A DNA stretch of 38,052 nucleotides from a virus. A model generated the notes under the pieces. It was not told the origin of the DNA. It ran no database searches and saw only the letters and a program-made list of their open reading frames with translations. The DNA lies in the IMG/VR virus record IMGVR_UViG_3300028393_000159, positions 1 through 38,052 of that record; one strand, written 5' to 3'. Below, one piece after another: positions 7,496-15,917 of the stretch; position 1 is the stretch's first letter; every line of letters begins with the position of its first letter. A program made the translations under genes and the position numbers.

Positions 7496-7602
7496 CATAT
7501 ACAACAACTATTTCAGATTTAAATACTGGAAGTTTTACATTTACAAATACTACAGGACCTTCTATTATTACATATATTATAACTGAAGACATAACTAATT
7601 AA
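7492..7602 (+). CDS. Small hypothetical protein, 36 aa
   Basis: An ATG overlaps the terminase stop (ATGA) and reads 36 codons to a TAA five bases before the portal ATG. The peptide is Thr/Ile-rich (MTYTTTISDLNTGSFTFTNT...) and looks beta-stranded. It fills the terminase-portal gap exactly and has the overlap typical of this cluster, so I regard it as a real gene. There is no homology evidence. Confidence 0.5.
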   Translation: MTYTTTISDLNTGSFTFTNTTGPSIITYIITEDITN

Positions 7603-7607
7603 TTACC

Positions 7608-10367
7608 ATGCAAATATATAATGCCTTACAAGTAAAAGCTGGAGCTAAGACAGAGTACAATAAAATGGGTACTCTTATTCAACCATTTCAATTTGTTTCT
7701 GAAAAAGAAAAAGATGATCAATGGAGAGCTTGGAACTTAGATTGGTTAGAGTTTCAGGGAATGAAACAGCTTAGACGTAATGCTAGACGTTTAATGAAAA
7801 ACTACAAGCTTGCTAAAGGTATTATAGATAAGCAAGATTATATTGTAGAGGAAGATAATGAAATGGGTGATCTTATTGATACTTTAACTAAAGAAGATGT
7901 ATCAGCATTTGAACTTAAGTTTTATCCCATTATTCCTAATGTAATTAATGTATTAACTAATGAATTCTCTAAAAGGAGTTCAAGAATTATGTTTAGGGCT
8001 GTGGATGATCAGTCTTATAATGAAATGTTGGAAGCTAAAAGAGGTATGATAGAGGAAACTCTTTTATCTCAAGCTCAACAAAAACAAATGATGAAGATGG
8101 CAGAGATGGGGTTAGATCCTCAGAGTGATGATGCTAAACAACAAATGGATCCTGAAAAAATTAAATCTCTTCCTGAGATTGAATCATTCTTTAAAAAAGA
8201 TTATAGATCTATGATTGAAGAATGGGCATCTCATCAAAAATCTGTAGATGAAGAAAGGTTTAAAATGCAAGAATTAGAAGAAAGAGCTTTCAGAGATAGT
8301 CTTATTACTGATAGAGAGTTTTGGCATTTTGATATGAAAGAAGATGATTATGAGGTGGAGTTATGGAACCCACTACTTACATTTTATCATAAATCTCCTG
8401 ACATTCGTTACATATCTCAAGGTAACTGGGTGGGCAAACTTGATATGATGTCTATATCAGATGTTGTAGATAAATTTGGATGGATGATGACAGAAGAACA
8501 ATTAGCAGCTTTAGAAGCTATCTATCCTGCAAGATCTGCTGGGTATGCTATACAAGGATATCAAAATGATGGTACATATTATGATCCCACAAGATCTCAC
8601 GAATGGAATACACAAATGCCTTCTTTGGCTTATAGACAGTTTACTTCTTTGTATGATGCCGGAAGTCAGTTCGGAGATATTGTACAATGGATCTTATCAG
8701 ACTCTGAAGACTTGCAAGACTTTGGTAAAAGCTACATGCTTAGGGTTTCAACTATCTATTGGAAGAGTCAAAGAAAGGTTGGACACCTCACTAAAATAAC
8801 TACTACAGGAGAATTTATTACTGATATAGTTAGTGAAGAATATAAAGTTACAGACAGACCTGAATATGATACATCAATATATAAACAAAAAAGTAAAGAC
8901 AATTTAATATTTGGTGAACATATAGATTGGATATGGATTAATGAAGTGTGGGGTGGGGTTAAGATTGGACCTAACCGTCCAGCTTTCTGGGGAATGAATA
9001 ATCCAGGTGGTATTAATCCAATATACCTAGGACTTAATGGAGGTAAACCAGGACGTGTTCCTTTTCAATTTAAAGGAGATACTACAGTGTATGGTTGTAA
9101 ACTTCCTGTAGAAGGTGCAGTATTTGGAGATAGAAATACTAGATCTGTAGCATTAGTAGATCTTATGAAACCATTCCAAATTGGTTATAATATTGTAAAC
9201 AACCAGATAGCTGATATCTTAGTGGATGAACTTGGTACTGTTATTATGCTTGATCAAAATGCTCTACCACGTCACTCATTGGGTGAAGACTGGGGAAAGA
9301 ATAATCTATCTAAAGCATATGTAGCAATGAAGAACTTTCAAATGCTTCCTTTAGATACATCTATTACAAACACTGAGAATGCTCTTAACTTTCAACACTA
9401 TCAAGTGCTTAATTTAGAACAAACACAACGTTTGCTTTCTAGGATTAAATTGGCTGATTATTTTAAGAATGAAGCATTTGCTGTAATAGGATTGAATCAA
9501 CAACGTATGGGTATGCAGATAGCTCAAGAGCAAACTGCTACAGCTATAGAACAGGCTACTAATGCTTCCTATGCACAGACAGAACAATACTTTATACAGC
9601 ATAGTGATAACCTTATGCCTAGAGTACATCAGATGAGAACTGACCTTGCTCAATATTATCATTCTAAAAATCCTAGTCTTCGTTTACAATATATTACAGG
9701 AGCTGATGAAAAAGTTAACTTTCAAATGAATGGTACTGATCTTCTTTTAAGAGATCTTAATATATTCTGTACTACTAAAACTAACTCTCGTTCTGTTATG
9801 GAACAGCTTAAACAACTAGCTGTTACTAACAATACAATGGGTGCTTCTATATATGATCTTGGAAATGTTATTAAATCTGAGTCTATAGGAGAACTTACAG
9901 GTGTTCTTAAAGCTGCTGAAGAAAAAGTTAATAGACAAAAACAAGAAGAACAACAGCATCAACAAGAACTTCAACAACAGCAACAACAGTTTGAACAGCA
10001 ACAATTACAAGCTCAACAGAAATTTAAAGCTGAAGAGTCTGAGAAAGATAGACAAGCTAGAATTATTGAAGCTCAGATTAGAGGTGCTGGTATGGGAGCT
10101 GCTGTAGATATTAACAAAAATCAGCAGTCTGACTATCTTGATGCTTTAAAACATATAGAAGATACAAAGAATTTCCAGGAAACTATGAATTTTAAACGTG
10201 AACAGGAAGTTAATAAAACATCTTTAACTAGTCAGAAGCATGAATTAGAAAGAGAAAAATTACAAACTCAAAAAGATGTAGCTAGTAAACAGTTACAAAT
10301 TGCTGAAACTAATAAAAATAAATATGATGTAGCTGCATCTAAAATGAATAATCAGAAAAAGAAATAA
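7608..10367 (+). CDS. Portal protein, 919 aa
   Basis: The dodecameric head vertex through which DNA is packaged. The sequence follows the large portal type of Bacteroidota phages. It has a segment FELKFYPIIPNVINVLTNEF with a conserved acidic/basic helix, a helical region with EWASHQKSVDEERFKMQELE, and then ELWNPLLTFYHKSPDIRYIS near residues 250-270. Residues 770-919 form a long Gln/Glu/Lys-rich coiled coil (many Gln repeats), probably the barrel or crown facing the capsid interior. It lies between the terminase and the scaffold-like gene, the canonical order. The length (919) is at the high end for portals. Confidence 0.9.
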   Translation: MQIYNALQVKAGAKTEYNKMGTLIQPFQFVSEKEKDDQWRAWNLDWLEFQGMKQLRRNARRLMKNYKLAKGIIDKQDYIVEEDNEMGDLIDTLTKEDVSAFELKFYPIIPNVINVLTNEFSKRSSRIMFRAVDDQSYNEMLEAKRGMIEETLLSQAQQKQMMKMAEMGLDPQSDDAKQQMDPEKIKSLPEIESFFKKDYRSMIEEWASHQKSVDEERFKMQELEERAFRDSLITDREFWHFDMKEDDYEVELWNPLLTFYHKSPDIRYISQGNWVGKLDMMSISDVVDKFGWMMTEEQLAALEAIYPARSAGYAIQGYQNDGTYYDPTRSHEWNTQMPSLAYRQFTSLYDAGSQFGDIVQWILSDSEDLQDFGKSYMLRVSTIYWKSQRKVGHLTKITTTGEFITDIVSEEYKVTDRPEYDTSIYKQKSKDNLIFGEHIDWIWINEVWGGVKIGPNRPAFWGMNNPGGINPIYLGLNGGKPGRVPFQFKGDTTVYGCKLPVEGAVFGDRNTRSVALVDLMKPFQIGYNIVNNQIADILVDELGTVIMLDQNALPRHSLGEDWGKNNLSKAYVAMKNFQMLPLDTSITNTENALNFQHYQVLNLEQTQRLLSRIKLADYFKNEAFAVIGLNQQRMGMQIAQEQTATAIEQATNASYAQTEQYFIQHSDNLMPRVHQMRTDLAQYYHSKNPSLRLQYITGADEKVNFQMNGTDLLLRDLNIFCTTKTNSRSVMEQLKQLAVTNNTMGASIYDLGNVIKSESIGELTGVLKAAEEKVNRQKQEEQQHQQELQQQQQQFEQQQLQAQQKFKAEESEKDRQARIIEAQIRGAGMGAAVDINKNQQSDYLDALKHIEDTKNFQETMNFKREQEVNKTSLTSQKHELEREKLQTQKDVASKQLQIAETNKNKYDVAASKMNNQKKK

Positions 10368-10440
10368 AAAATTATAGCCCTATAGTCCACACCTTAGACC
10401 TTATTAGAAAAGATTTTATAAATTTTTAGAGTTTAAGTTG

Positions 10441-10466
10441 TATATTAATAATGTAGACATACACAT
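10441..10466 (+). promoter_or_regulatory. Predicted promoter box and 5' hairpin before scaffold gene
   Basis: TATATT at 10441-10446 is preceded by TTG, as at 20983 and 29947. The upstream box is weak here (T-rich, no clean TTTG at 18 nt). The predicted RNA start is followed by a 4-bp hairpin, TGTA-GACA-TACA (10452-10463). A leader motif and the ATG at 10483 come next. Confidence 0.4.
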
Positions 10467-10482
10467 AAAAAACCAACCAGTT
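10467..10482 (+). promoter_or_regulatory. AAACCAAC leader motif before scaffold gene
   Basis: AAACCAACC ends in ACCAAC at 10472-10477, exactly five bases before the ATG at 10483. The full leader AAAAACCAACCAGTTATG is nearly the same as the one at 30000-30017. It sits where a Shine-Dalgarno sequence would be but is not purine GA-rich. Confidence 0.5.
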
Positions 10483-11757
10483 ATGAATAATGAAACAAAT
10501 GTGCAAACATCTGCACAACAAGTAGATATTGATATTGATAGTTTATTTGATGGAGCTCCAGGAGCAGACAGTATTATTACTTCTTCTTCTAATGATGCAA
10601 CAGAAATTAAACCAAATATTTTCAGTAAGAAACAAACTAATTTAGATTTCTTAGATGAAGATGAAAAAGTTAAAACTAGTGGTACATTTAATTCTACTAC
10701 AAATAATGTAGAAGATAAAACAGAAATTAAAGAAGTACTGAATGAAATCTTAGATGAAGGAGTTGCTCCAGACTTTGAAGATGATACCAAATCTAAAGGT
10801 GGAAGACCAAAAACAGAAAAGTCTGGATTGGTAGAGTTCTTAAAAAAACGGATAGAATCAAATGAAATGTTTGCATTTGATGATTATGATGAAAAGAAAG
10901 AATCTCTTGATGATTATCTAGGAGGACTTGGAGAAAAAGATGTAGAAGAACTTTGGCAAGCTAATATTACTAATCTTAAACAAGAAGTAGCAGCTAATAC
11001 ACCAGCTGAGTTTTTTCAAAGTCTTCCTGAAGAATTACAATATGCTGCTAAATATGTAGCAGATGGAGGTCAAGATCTTAAAGGTTTATTTCAAGCTTTA
11101 TCTCATGTAGAACAAGTAAGAGAAATGGATCCTACAGATGATAACGATCAAGAGATTATTGTAAAATCTTATTTACAAGCTACTAATTTTGGTACTCAAG
11201 AAGAAATTGAAGAAGAACTTACCACATGGAAAGATCTTGGTGTACTAGAGAAAAAAGCTAAACAGTTCAAACCTAAGTTGGATCAAATGCAAGAACAAGT
11301 TGTTCATGCTCAGCTTCAGGAACAAGAATATAGAAAGCAACAACAACAACAAGCTGCTGAAGCATATCAGCAAAATGTATTTGAAGCTTTAAGACCAGCA
11401 GAAATTAATGGTCTTAAATTAGATAAGAAAACACAAGCTCAGTTGTATAGTGGATTGGTTCAACCACAATATCCTTCTATATCAGGCAAACCTACTAATT
11501 TATTAGGACACCTTTTAGAAAGATACCAGTTTGTAGAACCTAATTATGAATTGATTGCAGAAGCTCTTTGGTTACTTTCCAATCCTGATGATTACCGTGG
11601 TAGTCTTATGAAACAAGGTAAAAATCAAGCAGTGGAACAAACAGTTAGACAATTAAAAACAGAACAAAGTAGAAAGAATATTTCTTCTTCATATGAAGAG
11701 GATGAACAACCTAAGTCTAGAAAAATAGCTAAACCTCAAAATATTTTTAAACGATAA
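10483..11757 (+). CDS. Probable scaffolding protein, 424 aa
   Basis: I choose the ATG at 10483, which has the AAACCAAC leader. The TTG at 10438 lies inside the promoter. The product is strongly acidic at the N-terminus and mostly helical. It has a predicted coiled coil around 255-320 that includes a run of Gln, and a basic C-terminal tail (SRKIAKPQNIFKR). Acidic, coiled-coil proteins between portal and major capsid genes are typically scaffolds that organise capsid assembly, and the basic tail could contact the capsid protein. No protease signature is seen here or in neighbouring genes. Whether the scaffold is cleaved cannot be told. Confidence 0.75.
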   Translation: MNNETNVQTSAQQVDIDIDSLFDGAPGADSIITSSSNDATEIKPNIFSKKQTNLDFLDEDEKVKTSGTFNSTTNNVEDKTEIKEVLNEILDEGVAPDFEDDTKSKGGRPKTEKSGLVEFLKKRIESNEMFAFDDYDEKKESLDDYLGGLGEKDVEELWQANITNLKQEVAANTPAEFFQSLPEELQYAAKYVADGGQDLKGLFQALSHVEQVREMDPTDDNDQEIIVKSYLQATNFGTQEEIEEELTTWKDLGVLEKKAKQFKPKLDQMQEQVVHAQLQEQEYRKQQQQQAAEAYQQNVFEALRPAEINGLKLDKKTQAQLYSGLVQPQYPSISGKPTNLLGHLLERYQFVEPNYELIAEALWLLSNPDDYRGSLMKQGKNQAVEQTVRQLKTEQSRKNISSSYEEDEQPKSRKIAKPQNIFKR

Positions 11758-11767
11758 ATTAATTATT

Positions 11768-11788
11768 AACCCTTAAATTAAAAGCCCT
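11768..11788 (+). promoter_or_regulatory. AACCCTTAAATT leader motif before capsid gene
   Basis: AACCCTTAAATT (11768-11779) lies nine bases before the capsid ATG. The identical twelve bases occur at 18807-18818, eight bases before the gene for the 691-residue virion protein. No other start in the window carries it. Confidence 0.5.
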
Positions 11789-13408
11789 ATGGCAACCCCA
11801 GTTTTAAACAATGGTATATTCCTACGTGACAATAACTACACAACTAGTTCTCACGTAGATTCGTACCACCTTTCTAACCTCCTTAAGAGTGCTGAACCTA
11901 CAGATTTAGGTCCAGTTGATCTTTGGGCAATGGCTCAAAAAGTAGAAATGCCTTTGTATCAAATGTCTTCTTTTGGTGGTAAGAACGTTATTATGGTAGA
12001 TAATAACCGTGGTGAGTACAAATGGCAGATTCCTGTTGCTCAGGATCTTCCTTACATTTTAGAAGATATTGAATCAACTAATACCACTAAAGGTATTGAT
12101 GGTCAAACTTTTAAAATCAAAATTAACAAACGTTATTTTGGTCATGGTGATATCATCACTTATGATAAATATAACGGTGTGGAAATGTACATTACTGTAG
12201 ATGATATTATTCCTGCAGGTGATGGTTTTATTTACACAGTACAGTTAGTTAATAATGACAACACTAAATATTTGGATAACAAGTATTTGAAGGTTGGTAC
12301 TAAAGTGTTCCGTAAAGGTTCTGCTCGTGGTGAGTATGGAGAAAGATTCTCTGACATTGGTAATGTATCTGCTGGTTTCCGTGAATTCTACAACTATGTA
12401 GGAGGAGCAGAAGCTCACGTTCACTATTCTATTTCTAGTCGTGCTGACTTGATGATGAAAGGTGGTATGAAAGCTGATGGTACAGTTCCTGTAGTTGAAA
12501 TGTGGAGAAACTTCGATAAGAATGTTGATCCTTCAGTTACCAACTTGGAAACAATGGCTGAGAAAATGGGTAAAGACTATGTAAAGAAAGCTTATGCTAA
12601 TGGTCAATTAACTCGTTCTTTCTTGACTACATTGGAAGCAGCTCATTTGACTAAAATTGCTAATGACATTGAGACTTACTTAATGTGGGGTCAAGGTGGT
12701 AAAGTTAGACAAGATGGTCCAGATGATATTCGTTTGTCAGTGGGTCTTTGGAAACAATTGGATAACTCTTACAAGAGAATCTACAACAAAGCTTCTTTCA
12801 ACTTGGATCTTTTCAAATCTGAAATTTTCAACTTCTTCAATGGTAAAGTTGAATTTAAAGGACCAGATCCTCAACGTGCATTGATTGTACAAACTGGTAT
12901 GGGTGGTATGAAACTTGTAAATGAAGCAATTAAGAAAGAAGCAGTTAACTCTGGTCTTGTATTGAATGCTCATGAGCTTGGTGCTGTTACTGGTTCTGGT
13001 ATGGATTTGAATTTTGGATTTGCATACACTAGCTATATCATTCCATTCTTGGCTAACGTTAAGTTTGTTTTGAATCCAGCTTTTGATAATGTACATACAA
13101 ATGACATTGAAAACCCAATCATTGATGGTTTCCCATTAAGTTCATATAATTTCATTATCTTTGATATTACTGATAACACTAATGACAATATTTACTTGTT
13201 GAAATTGTCTTGGGATAATCAATTAAAATGGTTCTATCAAAATGGTACTATGGATTATATGGGTCGTACTCAAGGTTTCCAATCTTCTGGTAACTTTAAC
13301 GGCTACCGTGTATTCATGACACAAACAATGCCTGCTATTTGGGTTAAAGATCCAACTAAAGTATTGAAGATTGTTATGAGAAACCCTGTAACTGGTGGAT
13401 CATTCTAA
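11789..13408 (+). CDS. Major capsid protein, 539 aa
   Basis: The position (portal, scaffold, then this gene), the length and the isolated transcription unit ending in a strong terminator identify the main head protein, expected to have the HK97 fold. Features include the N-terminal arm (FLRDNNYTTSSHVDSYHLSN), beta-rich segments around 95-190 and long helices in 255-340. Codon use leans to GTT, GGT, AAC and TTG more than the neighbours, fitting high expression. It carries the AACCCTTAAATT leader. I see no signal for proteolytic maturation. The call is by context and sequence character, not by an alignment. Confidence 0.9.
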   Translation: MATPVLNNGIFLRDNNYTTSSHVDSYHLSNLLKSAEPTDLGPVDLWAMAQKVEMPLYQMSSFGGKNVIMVDNNRGEYKWQIPVAQDLPYILEDIESTNTTKGIDGQTFKIKINKRYFGHGDIITYDKYNGVEMYITVDDIIPAGDGFIYTVQLVNNDNTKYLDNKYLKVGTKVFRKGSARGEYGERFSDIGNVSAGFREFYNYVGGAEAHVHYSISSRADLMMKGGMKADGTVPVVEMWRNFDKNVDPSVTNLETMAEKMGKDYVKKAYANGQLTRSFLTTLEAAHLTKIANDIETYLMWGQGGKVRQDGPDDIRLSVGLWKQLDNSYKRIYNKASFNLDLFKSEIFNFFNGKVEFKGPDPQRALIVQTGMGGMKLVNEAIKKEAVNSGLVLNAHELGAVTGSGMDLNFGFAYTSYIIPFLANVKFVLNPAFDNVHTNDIENPIIDGFPLSSYNFIIFDITDNTNDNIYLLKLSWDNQLKWFYQNGTMDYMGRTQGFQSSGNFNGYRVFMTQTMPAIWVKDPTKVLKIVMRNPVTGGSF

Positions 13409-13420
13409 TATTAAAATAGT

Positions 13421-13460
13421 ACTCAGGTGCATACCATAAGAACTGCACCTGAGTCTTTTT
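13421..13460 (+). terminator. Rho-independent terminator after capsid gene
   Basis: Perfect 11-bp stem ACTCAGGTGCA (13421-13431) with TGCACCTGAGT (13444-13454), a 12-nt loop, then CTTTTT. It begins 12 bp after the capsid stop. Confidence 0.93.
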
Positions 13461-13492
13461 ATATTTTTAATCATTAATTAAAATAAATTATT

Positions 13493-13675
13493 ATGGCTGG
13501 TAATCCAAAAACTCCAAAATCTGTAGCTCCAACTAATGGTCGTCCTGCTGCATCTACAAAAGGTGTAATGGTAGGTAAGAATGCTGGTAAAGGTGTTGTT
13601 TCTTCTTCTGCTCCAAAACAATCATACTCACCTAAAATGAAAATGGGTGGTAGCATGAAAGGAAAGAAATGTTAA
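13493..13675 (+). CDS. Small basic Gly/Ser/Lys-rich protein, 60 aa
   Basis: A low-complexity cationic protein ending in KMKMGGSMKGKKC. The same MKKGGS-like signature recurs in the proteins at 15415-15765 and 15918-16220, so it belongs to a set of small basic phage proteins that cluster near the head genes. Such proteins may bind DNA or other virion parts, but function is not established. The gene sits between two terminators, immediately after the capsid unit, with an A/T-rich leader and no clear promoter of its own. Confidence 0.7.
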   Translation: MAGNPKTPKSVAPTNGRPAASTKGVMVGKNAGKGVVSSSAPKQSYSPKMKMGGSMKGKKC

Positions 13676-13680
13676 ATTTT

Positions 13681-13716
13681 AAATAAGAGGAACTGTAGAA
13701 AGAACCTCTTATTTAT
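13681..13716 (+). terminator. Hairpin terminator after the 60-aa gene
   Basis: Perfect stem AAATAAGAGG (13681-13690) with CCTCTTATTT (13705-13714), followed by ATTTAAATAA. The T-tract is weak, so termination efficiency is uncertain. A/T-rich sequence on both sides would extend the stem. Confidence 0.65.
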
Positions 13717-13730
13717 TTAAATAATCCCAC

Positions 13731-13815
13731 TCTAAAGATAGCATCTTTAGATCACCAACCTATTGTATAGTATACCACACTGATCATGTGAAGGGCTCAT
13801 ACCTCTTAATAGGTT
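13731..13815 (+). ncRNA. Candidate structured RNA, hairpin plus cloverleaf-like junction
   Basis: The stretch between 13717 and 13847 has no gene. It contains a perfect 9-bp hairpin (13731-13739 with 13743-13751). This is followed by an 8-bp closing stem, AACCTATT (13757-13764) with AATAGGTT (13808-13815). The closing stem encloses three abutting hairpins: 13765-13775, 13776-13790 (CACA/TGTG with a 7-nt loop) and 13791-13807. The layout resembles a miniature cloverleaf but not a real tRNA: the D-arm and T-arm signatures and CCA are missing. It may be a leader element of the gene at 13848. Chance pairing in AT-rich DNA is possible. Confidence 0.35.
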
Positions 13816-13847
13816 CAATTACATAAAACAATTTAAAATATATAATT

Positions 13848-14318
13848 ATGGCAATCTTTAAAAGATTAATCCAAAATCCAAGTTCTCCTGATAAGGATAT
13901 TAAAGCTGCAGGAGCAGCTAGATATAAACAATCAACATTTGCTAGACTTACTGATACTAATGCTTTGTCTAGAGATGTAAATGATCAAAAAGCTTATACT
14001 CTTGATCTTGCTGCTGCAACATCTGGTAGTATAGCTGTTTCTACTAAGAAAGGTATAATTAAAGTTACTACATCTGCAACAGCTGCTTTATTAACTATTA
14101 GTCTTCTTAACTCTGAATTTGCTTCAGCTGATGCTGAAAAGTATTTTATATTAACTTCTATATCAAGTGCAACTGCTGTATCATATGCTACAAGAGCAAT
14201 TCCAATGACTTCAGGTATTGGAGAAGGAACATTAAATATTGCTATATCACAACCTGGTTCTATAACTTGGGGAGCTCCAGTTTATCTTAGCTACCAAATA
14301 GTTAAAATAGGAGACTAA
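13848..14318 (+). CDS. Probable virion protein, 156 aa
   Basis: The N-terminal 55 residues are polar and helical. Residues 55-150 are beta-rich with many Ser, Thr and Ala, as in small head-decoration or head-fibre proteins. I recognise no defined family. The gene follows the structured intergenic region and precedes a 338-aa gene with the AAACCAAC leader. Placement in the head region and the Ala/Thr/Ser-rich sandwich-like pattern suggest a capsid-associated protein. Confidence 0.75.
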   Translation: MAIFKRLIQNPSSPDKDIKAAGAARYKQSTFARLTDTNALSRDVNDQKAYTLDLAAATSGSIAVSTKKGIIKVTTSATAALLTISLLNSEFASADAEKYFILTSISSATAVSYATRAIPMTSGIGEGTLNIAISQPGSITWGAPVYLSYQIVKIGD

Positions 14319-14364
14319 TACAAAATATACCCATTGGAGTATTTTCCAATATATAATATAAACT

Positions 14365-14381
14365 AAAAAAACCAACCAAAC
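14365..14381 (+). promoter_or_regulatory. AAACCAAC leader motif before the 338-aa gene
   Basis: ACCAAC at 14371-14376 is five bases before the ATG at 14382, preceded by a run of A. The upstream piece TATAATATAAACTAAAAAAA closely resembles the leader at 36184-36200. A 6-bp hairpin (14333-14338 with 14345-14350) lies just upstream. Confidence 0.5.
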
Positions 14382-15398
14382 ATGAGTAGTGTAACTATTG
14401 TGGAGAAATACCCACAGAACAAAAAATCTAGTATTGCAATTCGTCCTTATTTTGACTCTTTAGTAGACAACATGGGACTTCAAAAGTACGGTCTTAGTCT
14501 ATTTGATGGTGCTTTTCATGAAGAAACAATTGCATGTTTAGAAATGAATGGTATTAAAAGATATGTTACTGGTCTTAATGAATATGCTCCTGATGTTAAA
14601 AATCTTCCTTTAGATGAGCAAGAAGCTAAAGTGAAACAAATTAGACAAGTGGTAGCTCAGTTAGAAAAAGAACTTGCTGCCAATGTTATTGATCCCAATG
14701 ATGAAATGTTTTGGAATAAAGTAAAATTACTTAAACAAGACAATAGTGATTTTTGGGATAAGATTAAAATTAGATGTGGTAATGAACCAGTACATTTAGA
14801 ACCTAATAATGATCCCTATGATCTTATTAGATTATATACTATAGAAGCTGGTGGTTTTTCATTAGTAGCTAGATCTTTAGAAGAAGCTCGTAAAATGTCA
14901 GTTCCTCCTAAGTTTTATCTTGATAGACTAGAAGAATCAGCATCTCTTAATACAGAAGTTAAGAAGCTTAAAAATAAAGCTCTTGCAGAACTTCAAAAGT
15001 TATTTGATAAGAATCAGAACAAGTTGTTCTATGTAGCTAAGAACTTAGATATCAATGGAGCTCAATACAAGAAGTCTACTCCTAATGATATTATCTATGA
15101 CAACATGGATAAGTTTATTAATGGTGAATTAGTAGATAAGAATAAAAAACAAACTCCTCAAAGATTTCTTGATGCTGCCAATCTTGATATGGAAACATTA
15201 AAGATTAAAGCAATAGCTAAAGAAAGTAGTTATCATAGATATATTGCTACTAAAGCTGATGGATTTATTTATCATATGTCTTCTACTACTATGATGGGTC
15301 GTAATTTAACAGATGTATTTGAGTATTTAAGAAACCCATTAAATGAAGAAATCTTAGTAGATCTTACTAAGAAAATTGAGAAACATTGGAATCAATAA
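14382..15398 (+). CDS. Conserved-type head-region protein, 338 aa
   Basis: The protein is soluble, charged and mostly helical. Lys/Glu-rich helices span residues 85-110 and 185-220, and the segment IKAIAKESSYHRYIATKADG lies near the C-terminus. I do not recognise a function. Its place in the head operon and its moderate, uniform composition suggest an internal virion or assembly protein. It starts with the AAACCAAC leader, like the scaffold gene, so it may be co-regulated with it. The next gene begins 16 bp after its stop. Confidence 0.85.
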   Translation: MSSVTIVEKYPQNKKSSIAIRPYFDSLVDNMGLQKYGLSLFDGAFHEETIACLEMNGIKRYVTGLNEYAPDVKNLPLDEQEAKVKQIRQVVAQLEKELAANVIDPNDEMFWNKVKLLKQDNSDFWDKIKIRCGNEPVHLEPNNDPYDLIRLYTIEAGGFSLVARSLEEARKMSVPPKFYLDRLEESASLNTEVKKLKNKALAELQKLFDKNQNKLFYVAKNLDINGAQYKKSTPNDIIYDNMDKFINGELVDKNKKQTPQRFLDAANLDMETLKIKAIAKESSYHRYIATKADGFIYHMSSTTMMGRNLTDVFEYLRNPLNEEILVDLTKKIEKHWNQ

Positions 15399-15414
15399 CC
15401 TTAAAAATATATAA

Positions 15415-15765
15415 ATGAAAAAGAAAATTGGAACTTCAAAGTCAGTAAAAAAATATGATATGGGTGGTGAACAAGATCCTAAACCAATGACAATGGTTCA
15501 ATTGAAAAAAAAGTATCCAAATGCTGATACAACAGCAGCAGGAGATACACGTTTTCAAGAATATAATGCATATGCTCCAAAGAAGTTTATAACTCAAATA
15601 AGAGATACAGATGCAGCTTTTGATAAAAAATATGGCAAAGGTAAATTACCAAAAAATAAAGTAGGTGGCACTGTAAAAAAATCTACTCCTAAAGCTACAG
15701 GAATGAATAAAGTTGCTTCTAAAGGAAATATGATGAAAAAAGGTGGATCTATAAAAAAGAAATAA
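15415..15765 (+). CDS. Small basic protein with MKKGGS tail, 116 aa
   Basis: The protein is Lys-rich throughout (MKKKIGTSKSVKKYDMGG at the start) with a C-terminal MMKKGGSIKKK. The 20 bases encoding MKKGGSI/M at 15733-15752 are repeated exactly at 15927-15946 in a neighbouring gene, showing recent duplication or strong constraint. It probably interacts with nucleic acid or acidic virion proteins. No enzymatic motif is seen. It is followed one base after its stop by another small basic gene. Confidence 0.8.
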   Translation: MKKKIGTSKSVKKYDMGGEQDPKPMTMVQLKKKYPNADTTAAGDTRFQEYNAYAPKKFITQIRDTDAAFDKKYGKGKLPKNKVGGTVKKSTPKATGMNKVASKGNMMKKGGSIKKK

Positions 15766-15766
15766 A

Positions 15767-15916
15767 ATGGCTAAAGATAAAAAATGGATACAGAAAGCAG
15801 TTAACCCAGCACATAAGGGTTACTGTACACCTATGACTAAAGCTACTTGTACTCCTAAAAGGAAAGCTTTAGCTATGACATTTAAAGCAATGGCTAAAAA
15901 CAAAAAAAATAAATAA
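15767..15916 (+). CDS. Small conserved-type basic protein, 49 aa
   Basis: This frame runs from ATG 15767 to TAA 15914-15916, filling the gap between two small genes exactly. The product contains WIQKAVNPAHKGYCTPMTKA followed by TCTPKRKALAMTFKAM. I recall this WIQ-A-PxHKGxC-TCTPxRKALAxTFK pattern as a short, widely distributed phage protein of unknown role, which makes a real gene likely. It is very basic, with two cysteines (residues 20 and 28) that could bind a metal or form a disulfide. Confidence 0.85.
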   Translation: MAKDKKWIQKAVNPAHKGYCTPMTKATCTPKRKALAMTFKAMAKNKKNK

Positions 15917-15917
15917 T

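Noticed and set aside
10438-10482. TTG start for the scaffold-like gene
   Set aside because: It lies in the predicted promoter box and before the AAACCAAC leader. The ATG at 10483 is preferred.
12737-13096. Minus-strand frames inside the capsid and other long genes
   Set aside because: They lie opposite strongly coding genes, lack leaders and have no plausible protein character.
13757-13815. A tRNA gene
   Set aside because: The cloverleaf is only 59 nt, with too short D and T arms, no TTC loop and no CCA end. Kept only as a structured RNA candidate.
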